Source of the DNA: Megaleporinus macrocephalus
Lineage: Eukaryota > Chordata > Actinopteri > Characiformes > Anostomidae
Length of the DNA: 64,000 nt
Direction: 5' to 3'
Assembly: GCA_021613375.1 (NCBI GenBank)
Contig: CM038725.1
Location: forward strand, 11,035,089-11,099,088
Positions 23,988-35,671 of the stretch are shown here, one piece after another. The notes beneath the pieces were generated by a model. The model saw only the letters and a program-made list of their open reading frames with translations. It was not told where the DNA came from and ran no database searches. Each line of letters starts with the position of its first letter. Within the stretch, counting starts at the first letter, position 1. The position numbers were made by a program, and so were the translations under genes.

Positions 23988-25340
23988 CAGTCACGGCCAA
24001 AAGTTTTGAGAATGGTACAAATTTTGTTTTTCACAAAGTTGGCTGACTCAGTTTGTTTAGAACCTGTTGTCAGATGTCGTTTATATGGTATAATGAAGAA
24101 TTATAAGCATTCCATATGTGTGTTAACTTTTTATTAACAAATATATCCAGTTTATGCCAAGACTTAATATTGACACTTTAAGACTTTTCTTTAAGACTGC
24201 AATTTGTCTAGACATGCTGAATATCAGTTTCTGGGCAAAATCTTGAATGATGGCAACCCAGTCTTGACTAATCAGTGCTTGGAGTTGATCACAGTTTCTG
24301 GGCTTTTGTTTGTCCGCCCTCTTTTTGAGGATTGCCCACAGAGTTCTCAATGGGATTGAGATCTGGGGAGTTTCCTGGTCTTGGACCCAAAAAAAGCGTT
24401 GTTCATCTCCATATTGCTGCTGGATCGTTAAGAGAAGTTGCTCTTGGAGGATGTTTTGATACCATTCCTTATACATGGCAGTGTTTTCAGGCAAAGTTTT
24501 GAGCGAACCCACTCCCCTGGATGAGAAGCAACCCCATACATGAATGGTCTCAGGCTGCTTCACTGTCGGCATGACACAGTGTAGTAGCACTCACCTTTTC
24601 TTCTCCAGACAATTGTTTTTCCAGATGTCCCAAACAGTCTGAGGGCTTCATCAGAGAAAATAGCTTTACCCCAACCTTCTGCAGTCTCTATACCTCCTGC
24701 AGAATGTAGGTCTGTCCTTGATGTTTTTCTTGAGAAGAAGGGGCTTCTTTGCTGCCCTTTTTGACACCTCCAAAAGTCTTTGTCTCACGCCTGCCCTCTG
24801 CCATTTCTGAGCAAGCTCTGCACTGGTGGTGACCCAATCTCATAGCTGAATCTACTTTAGGAGACGTTCCTGATGCTTGCTTGACTTTCTTGGGCGCCCT
24901 GAAACCTTCTTCACTGCAGCTGAACCACTCTCCCTTAAATTCTTGATGGTCTGACAAATGCTTGATTGGGGTGCTATCTTATAAGCAGCAATGTCCTCGC
25001 CTGTGAAACCCTTTTGATGCAATGCAATGATGACTGCACATGTTCATTTGGAGATAACCATGGTTAACAGAAGAAAACTTTTAAGCACCACTATCCTTTT
25101 AAAGCAACCCGTTTGCTTTTCTAAACAGCATGACAGAGCGATATCAGCCGTCTTATCCTCATTAACCTTTTCTCCTGAGCTAATGAGATTATCTCAGAAA
25201 TTATGTTTGCAGGCTGTTGTGTAGGGCAGAAATGCAGTAATTTTTGTGATAAGGTCATTTTCCTTGGCAGAGAATGACTTTGCAATTAATTAAAATAAAA
25301 CCAAAATTTGTGCCATTCTCAAAACCTTTGGTCATGACTG
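23988..25340 (-). mobile_element. Tc1-like transposon, decayed
   Basis: A 1353-bp element between TA dinucleotides (23986-23987 and 25341-25342). Ends are inverted: CAGTCACGGCCAAAAGTTTT on the left and, read from the right, CAGTCATGACCAAAGGTTTT. Both continue GAGAATGG.ACAAATTTTG, giving about 38 bp of terminal repeat. The transposase is on the minus strand and broken. The TA target duplication and end sequence are diagnostic of Tc1/mariner. Confidence 0.93.
24120..25030 (-). pseudogene. Tc1 transposase pseudogene
   Basis: Two frames remain. The 3' one (24123-24590) reads VWGCFSSRGVGSL..ENTAMYKEWYQNILQEQLL..QQQYGDEQ, then jumps to a WAILKKRADKQKP tail. The segment with the second catalytic Asp and the following helix has been lost by a deletion near 24390. 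The 5' frame (24688-24957) covers part of the DNA-binding region and is out of register with the first. The element cannot encode active enzyme. Confidence 0.9.
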
Positions 25341-25342
25341 TA

Positions 25343-27672
25343 CATTGAACAGAACTGATGTATACTGAACTGATGTATGTGAGTCGATGTTAAAATTTGT
25401 GTATGTTCATAAAAAAACATGAGAGCTGTCCTTTTCGTACACTCTACATACTTCAATAAACACTTTCAGTAAAGGGCTTCAGTCTAATCTGTAAAATGAA
25501 ATGACCAGCGAGATAATATATCAACCCGTCCGTTACATACAGATACAAGGTATTGGGGAGTGGGAGGGGAGACAGGACAGGAAGACAGGCAAAATCAGAA
25601 ACATAAGAGTTAACACCGGGAGAGATGAGGATAAAAAAGTCAAACCCTCAGACTGAGCTCCTTGGAGCACAGTGTGGGAACATACAAAAAACCTCTGCTG
25701 ATAGGCACAATCAGTACACTCAAGACACAACTAGCAGTGGGTAGGTGGGCCGGGTATAAGACACATCACCGCAGGCAGCCATATTAGTGTATTTGTCCAC
25801 ATCCTACTGGTACAGAGTATAAATAATACAAAAGATCTGTGAAATTTTGATATCTGTACGATGCCGATCACTTTAGAAGTAAATAGTGTTGATACAGATA
25901 CGCTATTTATATGCATCCTACATTACATCTACAGAAAAATATACTCTCTATTCTCTATTTGCCCTTGAAAATTTGGCAGAGCAAGCGGACCTAAATCACA
26001 CAGCAGTGTGAAAAGAGCTATTAATAAAAATGGCTTAGGTGTTGAATCACGGCTGCTTAGCAGATCGATGCTATAGATAGGTGCTGACTGGCAATTATAT
26101 GTAATAAACAATGATACAATGCAGGTGCGCCCAATCTGGACTGCATCAGCTTAAAATATAGCTGCAGTGTGTTAGCATTCTGACTAAAATGGGACTTCAG
26201 GTAGTGTTTTGTCATATCTTTTAAATATGGATTTAGATCTTAACAAACTAACTGGTTACATATTCCAGTACAACACACAGTGTGGTTTTAGATCACCAGT
26301 GAAGTGGTAAGTGGCCGGGCTAGTGGTGATGGCTCTCTTTGAGAGTTGCGGCCAGAAATATGTACAGAATGCTGCTTTGAACAGGCAATTTATGTTTTTT
26401 GCTGCATGGATTTTCTCATGGAGCTGTATCGATCCAGCAATCTCATCAGTGGCCTTATTGAATCACCTCCGAAGCCCTGATAGATTGCCTCCTCAAGTCA
26501 CTGTTGCTAATGCTAATCACATGGTCTTTTAAAGGGCGATCAGTCAATGTTCCCAGCATAACTGGGTCTGCCTCAGAGCCTGCACTTTGTTGCACCGTGA
26601 TAGTCTAATACAGCGCGACACTGAAACTAAATGATTGTAAATGTCTTATTTTTGCTCCGAATGTTAGCATGTGTCCTGCACTGATATCTGCGAGAGCTAG
26701 CACTGCTCAGTAAATTAGCGTTCAGCTTATTAGAATCGACTGGGCCTGCTGCTTTACTCCGGAGAGGAGATTAGCACACGGGGAGAGCAGGCCAGCCCCA
26801 GACACATCTCTGGGGAGTTTCTATTATTTACACTCTAGCTTTGCGTGCACCTGATGCAAGTTGACAGCGACCATAGGAAGCTCATGAATAAACCAGTGGG
26901 CCCTTAAAAGCAGGAGGAGAGACACAGATTGCGGCGCATGTGTCACCATGGCCGGAGGTTTTGGAGGGAGGAGGGAGCGTTTTGGCGTGTGTGTGTCCAC
27001 AGTGAGTGTGTTGAAGTTGGGAGGTGGCGGGGGTGGGAGCTAGGGGTGGCCTTACTTCCCCTGACCAGCGAGAGGAGACGATGAACTCAGCTAATATGCC
27101 AGAGAGAGGCAGATGACATCATTCTCACTTTCCCTCTCGCTCACGCGCTCCCTCTTTCTCTGCCATAATTGGCCGTTGAAATGGCATAGCCCCTATTGTC
27201 AGCGGCCTCTGATAAATGGGCTGCTTTATTGAGGCCATGCCACACTGTCTGAATGAGTGCTTCTTGCTCTCCTGAGACGCTGAGTCTCCATCCATACTTC
27301 ACACACATCCTGAGACGCAAGGCACGGAGTTCATATTCTAACCTTTAGCTAGTAGATAAACGTAGACTGAATAGATAATAATATTAAAGCAATGCCCACA
27401 CAGTTTCCCCCTCTTAACTTCAATAACAGTTGACCAGCCAAGACAAGCATGGTGCTTTTTTGCATTAGCGTGATCCCCACCTAAGCCAGACAGCAGGGTG
27501 ACATTGATTCATTATTAATTTTATATCACAATAACCTTTTTGGTCAATTTCAATGTGTGTAATATGTTAGATCAACATTAAACTATCAATTAGCAAAGTT
27601 GCCAGATCTGTACAATGGCAGCTCTAGTATTACATATATATATATATATTGACTTTATATATTGATTGTGTC
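25343..27672. other. No gene recognised
   Basis: About 2.3 kb of largely unique non-coding sequence. Short open frames have no domain. The most even composition is at 26560-26930, listed separately. A (TA)n tract lies at 27636-27651. Confidence 0.55.
26560..26930. promoter_or_regulatory. Candidate conserved non-coding block
   Basis: Repeat-free, balanced composition with CpG and E-box/homeodomain-like motifs (AGTAAATTAGCGTTCAGC, CTTATTAGAATCGACTGG). No coding frame. Listed as a possible enhancer on composition alone. Confidence 0.2.
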
Positions 27673-27685
27673 AGAAATGTGCCAA

Positions 27686-28285
27686 ATGTCATCTAAGCCA
27701 CATGTTTTTTCTTTGTCCTGATTTGAAAGGGTTCTGGGAGGGATATTTCACTACTATGTCCACTGGGGTAAATCTTCAACCTTGCCCTCTGATTGCTATA
27801 TTTGGGATTTCTGATCCCTCACTAGCACTTAACTCTACACAAAAGGACATTATTGCTTTCACATCCTTAGTAGCAAGACGTACTTTGTTATTGCATTGGA
27901 AGTCCGTTAAATATCCTTCTATTTCTCGTTGGCTCAAAGATGTCTTTTTTTTTTTAACTTGAGAAAATTAAATACACTATGAGGGGATGTATGGTCAATT
28001 TTTTTCATAAATGGCAACCCTTTATTTCCTATTTCACAAATTTAAAGGTACTACCCAATTAAATGTGTACTTGTTCTTTCGATGTATCTTATATTGCATG
28101 ATTAACCAGTAATTTTTGTGTTGGTCAAGTTGAGCTGAGTGGGGTCGTGGGGGGTTGGGCGGTGGGGCGATTGCTGGTTGTTTAGTGCATATGTTAAAAA
28201 AGGGAATATGTAAATTGTATTTTTGTGACTTGATGTATTGTATTGTATTCTCTCAATAAAAAATATTTTAAAAAAAGAAAAAAAA
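27686..28285 (+). mobile_element. L1-type LINE, 5'-truncated, with 13-bp target duplication
   Basis: Flanked by identical AGAAATGTGCCAA at 27673-27685 and 28286-28298. The 5' part encodes the end of an L1-like ORF2: an HMFFLCPDLKGFW Cys/His block, then FTSLVARRTLLLHWKS, ending in a stop at 27960-27962. A 3' UTR and an A-rich tail with AATAAA follow. Only about 95 codons of ORF2 remain. The duplication and tail prove insertion by target-primed reverse transcription. Residues upstream of 27686 that happen to stay in frame are host sequence. Confidence 0.9.
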
Positions 28286-28298
28286 AGAAATGTGCCAA

Positions 28299-28964
28299 TG
28301 CTAATCCCCTCGCGATTTCTCATTACCTTGCTATCAAATTAATGTGAATTACTTTCCATTACTGAATATAGTGAGTCACTTTAAATGATTGAATAAAGCA
28401 ATTTTGTTTATTTGTTGTGTTTTATTTTTTTTCACCAATGAAATTAAACAGTTCCATTTGCCTTTTAAAGAAATAATCTCAAAGCAGCATCATTTAAGAC
28501 AATATTTATATTTATTATATTAGTAATTAGACTTTTTAAAGGTTTGGAAAGTATAGCTTCTCCCTAAAATTTTCAATGTTGTTTAATTATTAATTTAGGG
28601 CAACCAAAATGACACCGATTAACACTACATTAACACTGGTGTTTTAACTCGGATTGAACATCGAGTTAACGACTGAATGATCTGCTCATGTAATTAACAA
28701 GTAGCGTAATAGAAGTTAATCATGGCAACGTTAGCACTGTGCAGGGCAAAATCATTAACACTTGCTAACAATCATTACATCAGAGGTGTGTAAATCTATC
28801 TGAGGGATCTGAGATATTTTTGAATCTACGTGTAAAGTATAATGCACCAGGCAAACCTTGCAGCTATTCCAGTGATTTGTAGCTTCAGTGAAAAACCAGC
28901 ACCAACAAAACCACCATTGGTTGTGTTTTGGATGCTAGTCAGGAGCTATATGGTTTACCATCAA
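28299..28964. other. No gene recognised
   Basis: AT-rich non-coding sequence; nothing specific seen. Confidence 0.55.
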
Positions 28965-29110
28965 AAGCAGCCTATCTTCACCATCCAGTCTCTCCAAAAC
29001 AGTAACTTTACAAGAGAAGCCAAAATGTTCTTTACCTTCAATGCAGGTTAATGTAAAAATGTTTTATTTCAAAAGATTTTGAAGCATTCTTTATTCTATT
29101 GGTCCAATGC
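28965..29110 (-). repeat. CCATTGACTTACATTGAAAG-family repeat, copy 3
   Basis: Reverse-complement family order: CTCCAAAACAGTAACTTTAC, AAGAGAAGCCAAAATG, TTCAATGCAGGTTAATG, TCTATTGGTCCAATG. Confidence 0.6.
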
Positions 29111-30142
29111 TACCTGCTGGCTACTAGCTTCTACTTATTGTAGCTACATAAGCCTGTAATGACTAGCATCAACATAACTGACTAGAATGTGTTTGAGCTA
29201 AGAGGACAACTGTATAAATGTGTACATCTGCTAGCATTGCTCGATTTAAAATACTTAAACTACTAACAGTTTCCAGAATAATCAGCAGACAAGTAGCTAT
29301 ATTAGCTATATTAGCTATATTAGCCTCTTAGCTTCAATAAGAAAAAACAAACTTTGGACACCCAACATGTCTAGCATGTTAACATTTAAGTTAAGAAAGC
29401 TGTGTAAGTATGGTTTAAGTGTGATAGCAAATTGTTTGTCTTGACTATATGAGAAACATGACAATTCATATATCTTCGGTTAACTGAATGGGACAGTACA
29501 CGATAACTTGAATGGAGCCTCAGATTCAAGACTATTGCAGGCCCTCTGGCTTTCTACCATGTGTCTGAACAGGTGACTCGCGATAATAGCTCATGGTGTC
29601 ACTCATTCTCTGCCACGGGAGGTGAGCCAACAGAATGAAGACCTAATCCTGAACTCGGCATGCTGCAGAGCCAAGCCCTGGGGCGAAGCGTTTCAAGCAG
29701 CAAACGTGAATGCTACGCCATGCCACGGCTCGGTTTTTATAACGTCTGTCTGAGGTCGAAGCAGCGGGCTAAAAGGCTCCTTTCAGCTGTACACATCCGC
29801 CGTTAATGCCAGTCAGCCTGCATTAAGAGGCTCCGAGAGAGGACAAAAGCTTTTCTATCTACAAAAGGCTTCCACAAGAGGCTTTAAGGCAAGAGCCCGT
29901 ATTGATATTCGTGCCTGGTAATTTTTTTTTATATACTTTTTTTTGGATAGGGAAAGGCTCCCAGTGATACAAGGCTTATTGTCTCCCCCCTGAACGCTCC
30001 TGTCAGTCTAGCCAGGGCAACCTCATACGGGAATAGAAGGGATGCTGGGATAGAATAATCTGAAAATGCCATTAAAGCTGCTCTGCTGTAGGCACCGTGC
30101 CACAAAATGCATTTCTGGGTGACAAAGCTTTCTCTTCACTGC

Positions 30143-30173
<31 letters not shown>

Positions 30174-30341
30174 CTTTCCCCCCTCTCTCTCCCTGTGACG
30201 CTCTTCTATGTGCCTGCTTTGCAGCTACTGGTACCGATCATGTAGGAGAAAGCAAATTACACTAATGCAAACAGTACTCAGACAAGTGGTGACTTCGTTG
30301 ACACACATGATCACATGTTTGACCCCGAGAAACCCGCAGTA
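29111..30341. other. No gene recognised; (CT)n tract
   Basis: Unique non-coding sequence. 29560-29900 is relatively CpG-bearing and repeat-free. A (CT)n tract lies at about 30147-30170. Confidence 0.5.
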
Positions 30342-30887
30342 CAGTACTGTGCATTAGTCAGAGACCATCCTACATATTCAATTTTCACTCAAAACAACTA
30401 CTGAATACCAAGTTCAGGAGATGTTTTTGAGGAGGTTTGATATAGGATGATCCACTTACATAAGGAAGAGGAAGGTCAAACTGAGGTTCAAACTTCTCAG
30501 AACTCCTCACAACTGTAGGAGACCATCATGGCAGACTATTAGAACTGTCCCCGTCAGATAAACTGTAAGGTAATATTTGAAAGACAGCAGAAAATCGAGC
30601 TTATCTCTGGCTTCGGATCTGAAAATAGCCACAGATGTTTCTGTCCATCCTTCCACTGTGAGAAGACACTATGGGTCTGAAAGGATGTGTAGCTGTCGAG
30701 AAGCTGCTCACTGAGAAAAGGAGATAAAAGAACATTTGCAAATCAATTCAAATTTAGTCCATCATGATGGCTGCCTGCCACGCGGGCAACGCTGAGCTAG
30801 TTTGACGCTTGCAGTATGCAAACTAAAGTGGAAATTTCGCGAGAAAAATTTTTATAAGGTAGGTCGGTCTCTGACTTTTGCACAGTG
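30342..30887. mobile_element. Mariner-like non-autonomous element
   Basis: Bounded by TA dinucleotides (30340-30341, 30888-30889). The left end CAGTACTGTGCATTAGTCAG and the right end, read inwards as CACTGTGCAAAAGTCAGAGA, share CTGTGCA..AGTCAGAGACC. Internal frames are closed. The end sequence resembles teleost mariner-type termini (ACTGTGCAAAAGTC). Confidence 0.7.
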
Positions 30888-30892
30888 TACAT

Positions 30893-31870
30893 AGGGTAAG
30901 AGCAATGAATGGACCACCTCAGACCCCAGACCTCTGAAAATCCCCACCCTTATAGAAAATAAGTATACTTAAAGTTCATTTTATTAAGTATACTTTATGT
31001 AGTTACTATACTAATGTTATTGTACTAGTAGTACACTTGTATATGTACTATTTTAATACTTCTTGGGACTAAATTGGCCCACTTTCTAGTTTTTAAAAGT
31101 ATACTTTTAAGTACACTTTAAGTGTAAGAGTAGTAAACCAGGTATACAACTAGTTTACATCTTTTGTACTGCAACTACACTAAAAGTAATCTTAAGGGTT
31201 TACAGTTAGTTTACGTGCTTGTACGTTTTCTTTAAGTGAATTTAACATAATACTTATAATTTACTGCTTATATTATTGTTGTACTTTAAAGTATATGACT
31301 AAGTTTAAGGGTTTTTTTCTACTTAAAATAGAACTTAACAACGTTTACAAACCAGTGGACACGTAAAATAAACAAGACACTCAGATTAAGAAACATATTT
31401 GTATCTTTATAAATCTTTATAAATCAAAATTTAAATGAGTATTGTACTGGATGTGTTTTGCACACAGCAAGAATACTTACTTCTACTATCTAAATCAAAA
31501 GATTAAGTACAAGTAAAGGTCAAATATACTTAGACTGTTCTATACTTGTCAGTATAACCCAAGCATACTTAAGTATAACTGTGTTTAGTATATCACTGAG
31601 AAGTACATAAAAAGTAACTGAAGCATACTCACTTCCTTTAAGTTTAAAAGAAGTAAACTAACGGTACACTTGAATAAACTTTTTTTTGTAAGGGCAGTCA
31701 GTCACACTGGCCCTGGCCTGAAACATCAATGCAAAACTTAAGAAGCAGGCAGGATACCAACCACATCTAGGCTGAGGGGAAAAACTGTGTAACTTTTTTG
31801 GTCCAACCAATGCAAACAAGCAGCCTTCACTGAGAAAAGTAAATAGAAAAACATGCTGTCACTAATGAAA
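30893..31870. mobile_element. Decayed Tc1-like relic, split by a TIR element
   Basis: 30893-30946 and 31695-31870 align with the uninterrupted relative at 33205-33480 (AGAGCAATG..TGGACCACC..AGA..CCAGAC, then GCAAAAC.TAAGAAGCAG.CAGGA). The 748 bp between them is the AAGTATACTT-rich element at 30947-31694. Confidence 0.65.
30947..31694. mobile_element. AAGTATACTT-rich TIR element, copy 2 (inverted)
   Basis: Reverse complement of 5820-6562 over its full length, with ends CCCTTATAG and TTGTAAGGG. About 748 bp, non-coding, with the same repeated AAGTATACTT/ACTTAAGTATA motifs. Sitting inside another repeat confirms it as a mobile unit with defined ends. Confidence 0.88.
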
Positions 31871-31894
31871 GCAACACGGCCACTGGAAGTCCAT

Positions 31895-32165
31895 CCAGCC
31901 ATCCATTCATCAATTATCCTCCGTGTTATCCCGCTAGTCTGGGTCACATGGGGGCTGGAGCCAATCTCAGCATCATTGGGCGAGGGTGGGGTAAACCATG
32001 GACAGGTCGCCAGTCCATCGCATGGCTGACACAAACTCGCACACTCTCACACCTACGGGCAGTTTAGAGTGAGGGTCAACCAAACATGCATGTGTTTGGA
32101 CTGTGGGAGGAAACTGGAGTACCCGGAGGAAACCCACTTAAGCACGGGGAGAACATCCACGCGGA
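31895..32165 (-). mobile_element. tRNA-headed SINE, 5'-truncated copy
   Basis: Minus-strand copy of the SINE at 34675: a (GGAT)n-like tail at 31895-31920, then CGCTAGTCTGGGTCAC, GGCTGGAGCCAATC, CACCTACGGGCAGTTTAGAG and TGTTTGGACTGTGGGAGGAA, ending at about 32160. The tRNA-like head is missing. Confidence 0.85.
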
Positions 32166-32291
32166 TCGTCTGTGACAGCGGCGGCCGGAAGTCATTAATT
32201 TTCAATAAGAGTCCAAGACACTAAGCAGCATTCACTGACATGGCCGTGAGCAACGCTTCAGCAACACGCTTAAGTCAGCTACCACTAGGAA

Positions 32292-33089
32292 GGTTCTGAT
32301 TCAGGGTCAGCTACCGTGTATAGCAGCACTGATGGAGTTTAGGAAGGAGGTTCTGATTCAGGGTCAGCTACCGTGTATAGCAGCACTAATGTAGTTTAGG
32401 AGGGAGGTTCTGATTCAGGATCAGCTACCGTGTATAGCAGCACTGATGGAGTTTGGAAGGGAGGTTCTGATTCAGGATCAGATACCATGTATAGCAGCAC
32501 TAATGTAGTTTAGGAGGGAGGTTCTGATTCAGGATCAGATACCATGTATAGCAACACTGATGGAGTTTGGAAGGGAGGCTCTGATTCAGGATCAGATACC
32601 ATGTATAGCAGCACTAATGTAGTTTAGGAAAAAGGTTCTGATTCAGGATCAGCTAACGTGTATAGCAGCACTAATGTAGTTTAGGAGGGAGGTTCTGATT
32701 CAGGGTCATCTATCGTGTATAGCAGCACTAATGCAGTTTAGGAAAAAGGTTCTGATTCAGGATCAGCTACCGTGTATAGCAGCACTGATGGAGTTTAGGA
32801 AGGAGGTTCTGATTCAGGGTCAGCTACCGTGTATAGCAGCACTAATGTAGTTTAGGAGGGAGGTTCTGATTCAGGGTCAGCTACCATGTATAGCAGCCCT
32901 GAAGGAGTTTGGAAGGGAGGTTCTGATTCAGGGTCAGCTACCGTGTATAGCAGCATTAATGTAGTTTAGGAGGGAGGTTCTGATTCAGGATCAGCTACTG
33001 TGTATAGCAGCACTAATGGAGTTTAGGAAGGAGGTTCTGATTCAGGGTCAGCTACCGTGTATAGCAGCACTAATGGAGTTTAGAAAGGA
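32292..33089. repeat. 57-bp minisatellite, 14 units
   Basis: Units begin GGTTCTGATTCAG at 32292 and at every 57 bases to 33033, with a degraded fifteenth unit after 33090. No indel is seen in 14 units; variation is by substitution, for example GGGTCAGCTACC versus GGATCAGATACC, and ACTGATGGAGTTT versus ACTAATGTAGTTT. One frame is open in some units, but the TAATGTAG variant puts stops in it, so it is not coding. Confidence 0.96.
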
Positions 33090-33204
33090 AGCTCTGTCTT
33101 TCAGGTGTACTCAAAGATTTGGTCAGTAAATAAATATTCTATACGTTTGTTTAAACTGGTTGAAGCTCTTTAAACTGGTTTCCTTGACCATGCAGTCCAA
33201 CATG

Positions 33205-33480
33205 CTGCTTACAGGGTCAGAGCAATGGACTGACCACCCCAGAATCCAGACTTCAACATCGCTGACTAGGGATCACTTTGATTGTGAAAAGGTTTTAGGA
33301 TTAGGACCGTAAATGAGTCCCACCCCAGCCTTGTCCTGGTAGGATCAGTGCAAAACCTAAGAAGCAGACAGGACACCTAACAGGTCTGCGCTGATTGGCT
33401 GTATTTAGGCTGAGGGGGAAGATTGTGTAACTTTGATTTTTGGCCCAAGCAACGCTTGAAATGAAGCAGCAAAACCTGTT
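33205..33480. mobile_element. Decayed Tc1-like relic
   Basis: CAATGGACTGACCACCCCAG..CCAGACTTCAACAT is a decayed version of the transposase WP..SPDLN block. The following 200 bp align to 31695-31870. No frame survives. Confidence 0.5.
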
Positions 33481-34661
33481 TACACCTACACCTTCCTGAG
33501 TGGCCATCGCGCTGTGAAATTTCTCTCCCTCTATTTAGGCCAATGAGGCATGTTCTCGTGTGTAATTTAGTGTGACAATGCTCCGTTTAGTGTAATGACT
33601 CTCATAACACCATGCAAATTAGGTGGCATTATGTGCACAAGAGTAGCTCTCGGGAGAAATTAGATTACCACACAAATCTCCTTGCTGCTTTCTCTTAGTC
33701 GTGCCTCTCAAAAGGAATCCACGCGACGTGAGTGCTCCAACGGAATCCGCAAACGTCTCAGTTCACTGGGCTTCGGAGCTTTACGAGGCAGGACGTGCGT
33801 TTTATGTTGCTTTTTTCTGTTTACAGCGCGTCCCCTGATACTATTTTAGAATTAGCATAGTGCAGCATAACACAGCTCTTTCAGAACTGCAGATTTTTTT
33901 TTTACAGAGGCATCCGTTTGGTGGTCTTTGATGTGGGACAGCCAATCAACATTCTCTATATGCTAACTGTTCATTTCACTGGGCTTCAGCTTCTCTCCAA
34001 ATAGTCTTTCACTGTACAGTTGGGCCATTTTTGGTTCATTTCAAGAAAAATAACATAAACAGACAGAGAGCCAGGCCTGAAGTGGCTAATTGGGAGATTG
34101 AGGAGGATTCCCGATAGGCCTGGTCATGTCAATCTCGAGTTTGGGCCGGTTGGACGGGAAAAATAATTTTGACACTTATCTATCCACTTATCTAATCTTC
34201 TTCTTGCATTCATTATCCATTTAACTATGTATTCATTTTCTATTCATCTGACAGGACAGCCCCTACATCGCAGTAGATTAAGTGGGTTCTACCATCTGAG
34301 GGAATTCTCCCTTCCCAGATGTTTAAGTTGGTTGCACCCATGAGTCATCTTTTCTGAAGCGGTAAAATTAAATATATCAACAGAATAGCACCAAGAGTCA
34401 GTCGTTGGTGATGGAGGGCAGAGAGAGACCAGGTGGAGCCGGAAAGGCCAGGTTACAAAAAAGAAATGCGTTGGAAGAAGATTCTGCCAAATGTGAAATG
34501 AACAGACCTGTTTTCCGGACAGACCCCAGTTGCAGCCGGTAAACAGGGATATGGAAATAATAACGTTTGCAATGTCAACTTAGCGTAGTTTATTTTGTAC
34601 CCCTTCCGACGCTACCGATGAAGGCCATGACTACTGAAGGGACAGGTAGAGGATAGTCTAA
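33481..34661. other. No gene recognised; possible conserved segment
   Basis: 33540-33850 is repeat-free, with CpG and AT motifs, and could be conserved non-coding DNA. The rest shows nothing specific. Confidence 0.5.
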
Positions 34662-34674
34662 CAAAGTTATTTAT

Positions 34675-35026
34675 CCATCTATCCATCCATCCATCCATCA
34701 TCTGCCGCTTTATCCCGCTAGTCGGGGTCACAGGGGGCTGGAGCCAATCCCAGTGTCATCGGGCGAAGGCGGGGTACACCATGGACAGCTCACCAGTCCA
34801 TCGCATGGCCAACACACACTCACGCACTCACATGCTCACACCTACGGGCAATTTAGAGTGACTGCATGTGTTTGGACTGTGGGAGGAAACCAGAGTACCC
34901 GAGGAAACCCACTCAAGCACGGGCAGAACATACACACTCCACACAGAACAGCCCGGACTGGGAATCCAACCTGGATCGTTTTGCTGTGAGGCGACAGTGC
35001 TAACCACTACACCACCGTACCGCCCC
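34675..35026 (-). mobile_element. Full-length tRNA-headed SINE with 13-bp target duplication
   Basis: Flanked by identical CAAAGTTATTTAT at 34662-34674 and 35027-35039. On the minus strand it starts GGGGCGGTACGGTGGTGTAG. An A-box-like TGGTGTAGTGG and a B-box-like GGTTGGATTCC follow at tRNA-like spacing, and it ends in a (GGAT)n tail. The length of 352 bp with both ends intact fits a tRNA-derived SINE mobilised by a LINE. Other copies here are at 18971, 31895, 44690 and 50818. Confidence 0.9.
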
Positions 35027-35039
35027 CAAAGTTATTTAT

Positions 35040-35669
35040 ACTCTGTATAATAACTAAGATAATTATTTGTAATGTATAGTATAACATAGAAAACACATGT
35101 GATATATGTTTAATTGTGTTAATGTGTATATACACAGAGAATGAAATTCTCATGCTTATAGACACCATTATTAATAAAGATGCAGAGACCAGTGCTCTGC
35201 TTAGGAGGCTTTTGATGCGGTAGGTAGCTACTAAACATACATGTAGTGAAGCTACTTAAGAGTTTAGTGTAAACCTAGCAATAGAGCTTCTCTCTGTTGG
35301 GAAAGAAAATGCTATTTTAATTTTAAATTATTTTAATTTCAACTTATTGGTCTTGTACAAAGGTAAATACGTTTTATATGTATTACATTTTTCACCTTTT
35401 AAGTCTTTATCTGATTTAAATTTAAATTAAACATGTTTAGGTGATGTGTTTTCTGTTAACTTACCAACATATACCTGAACTTATACCCAATAATAATAAA
35501 CTAGCTGCTGTTTCATTTATTCAAATTTCTCCTCCATGGAAAAAGTGGACTGGATTTGGGCATGAAACTCCTGGACTGAATGGCCCACTCCCGCCCTGCA
35601 GAGAGCCATTTATCTTTCCAATTAAAACTTGTAAAATCTGTTCTTAAACACTAAGTTCATCTATGTGTC
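35040..35669. other. No gene recognised
   Basis: AT-rich non-coding sequence; nothing specific. Confidence 0.5.
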
Positions 35670-35671
35670 TA

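Noticed and set aside
32292..33089. Possible CRISPR array or repetitive coding exon
   Set aside because: 57-bp units are contiguous without spacers, and the only mostly open frame is stopped by TAG in several units.
34960..35026. tRNA gene on the minus strand suggested by A- and B-box-like motifs
   Set aside because: The motifs belong to the head of a SINE with its own target duplication, and the same head occurs in other SINE copies.
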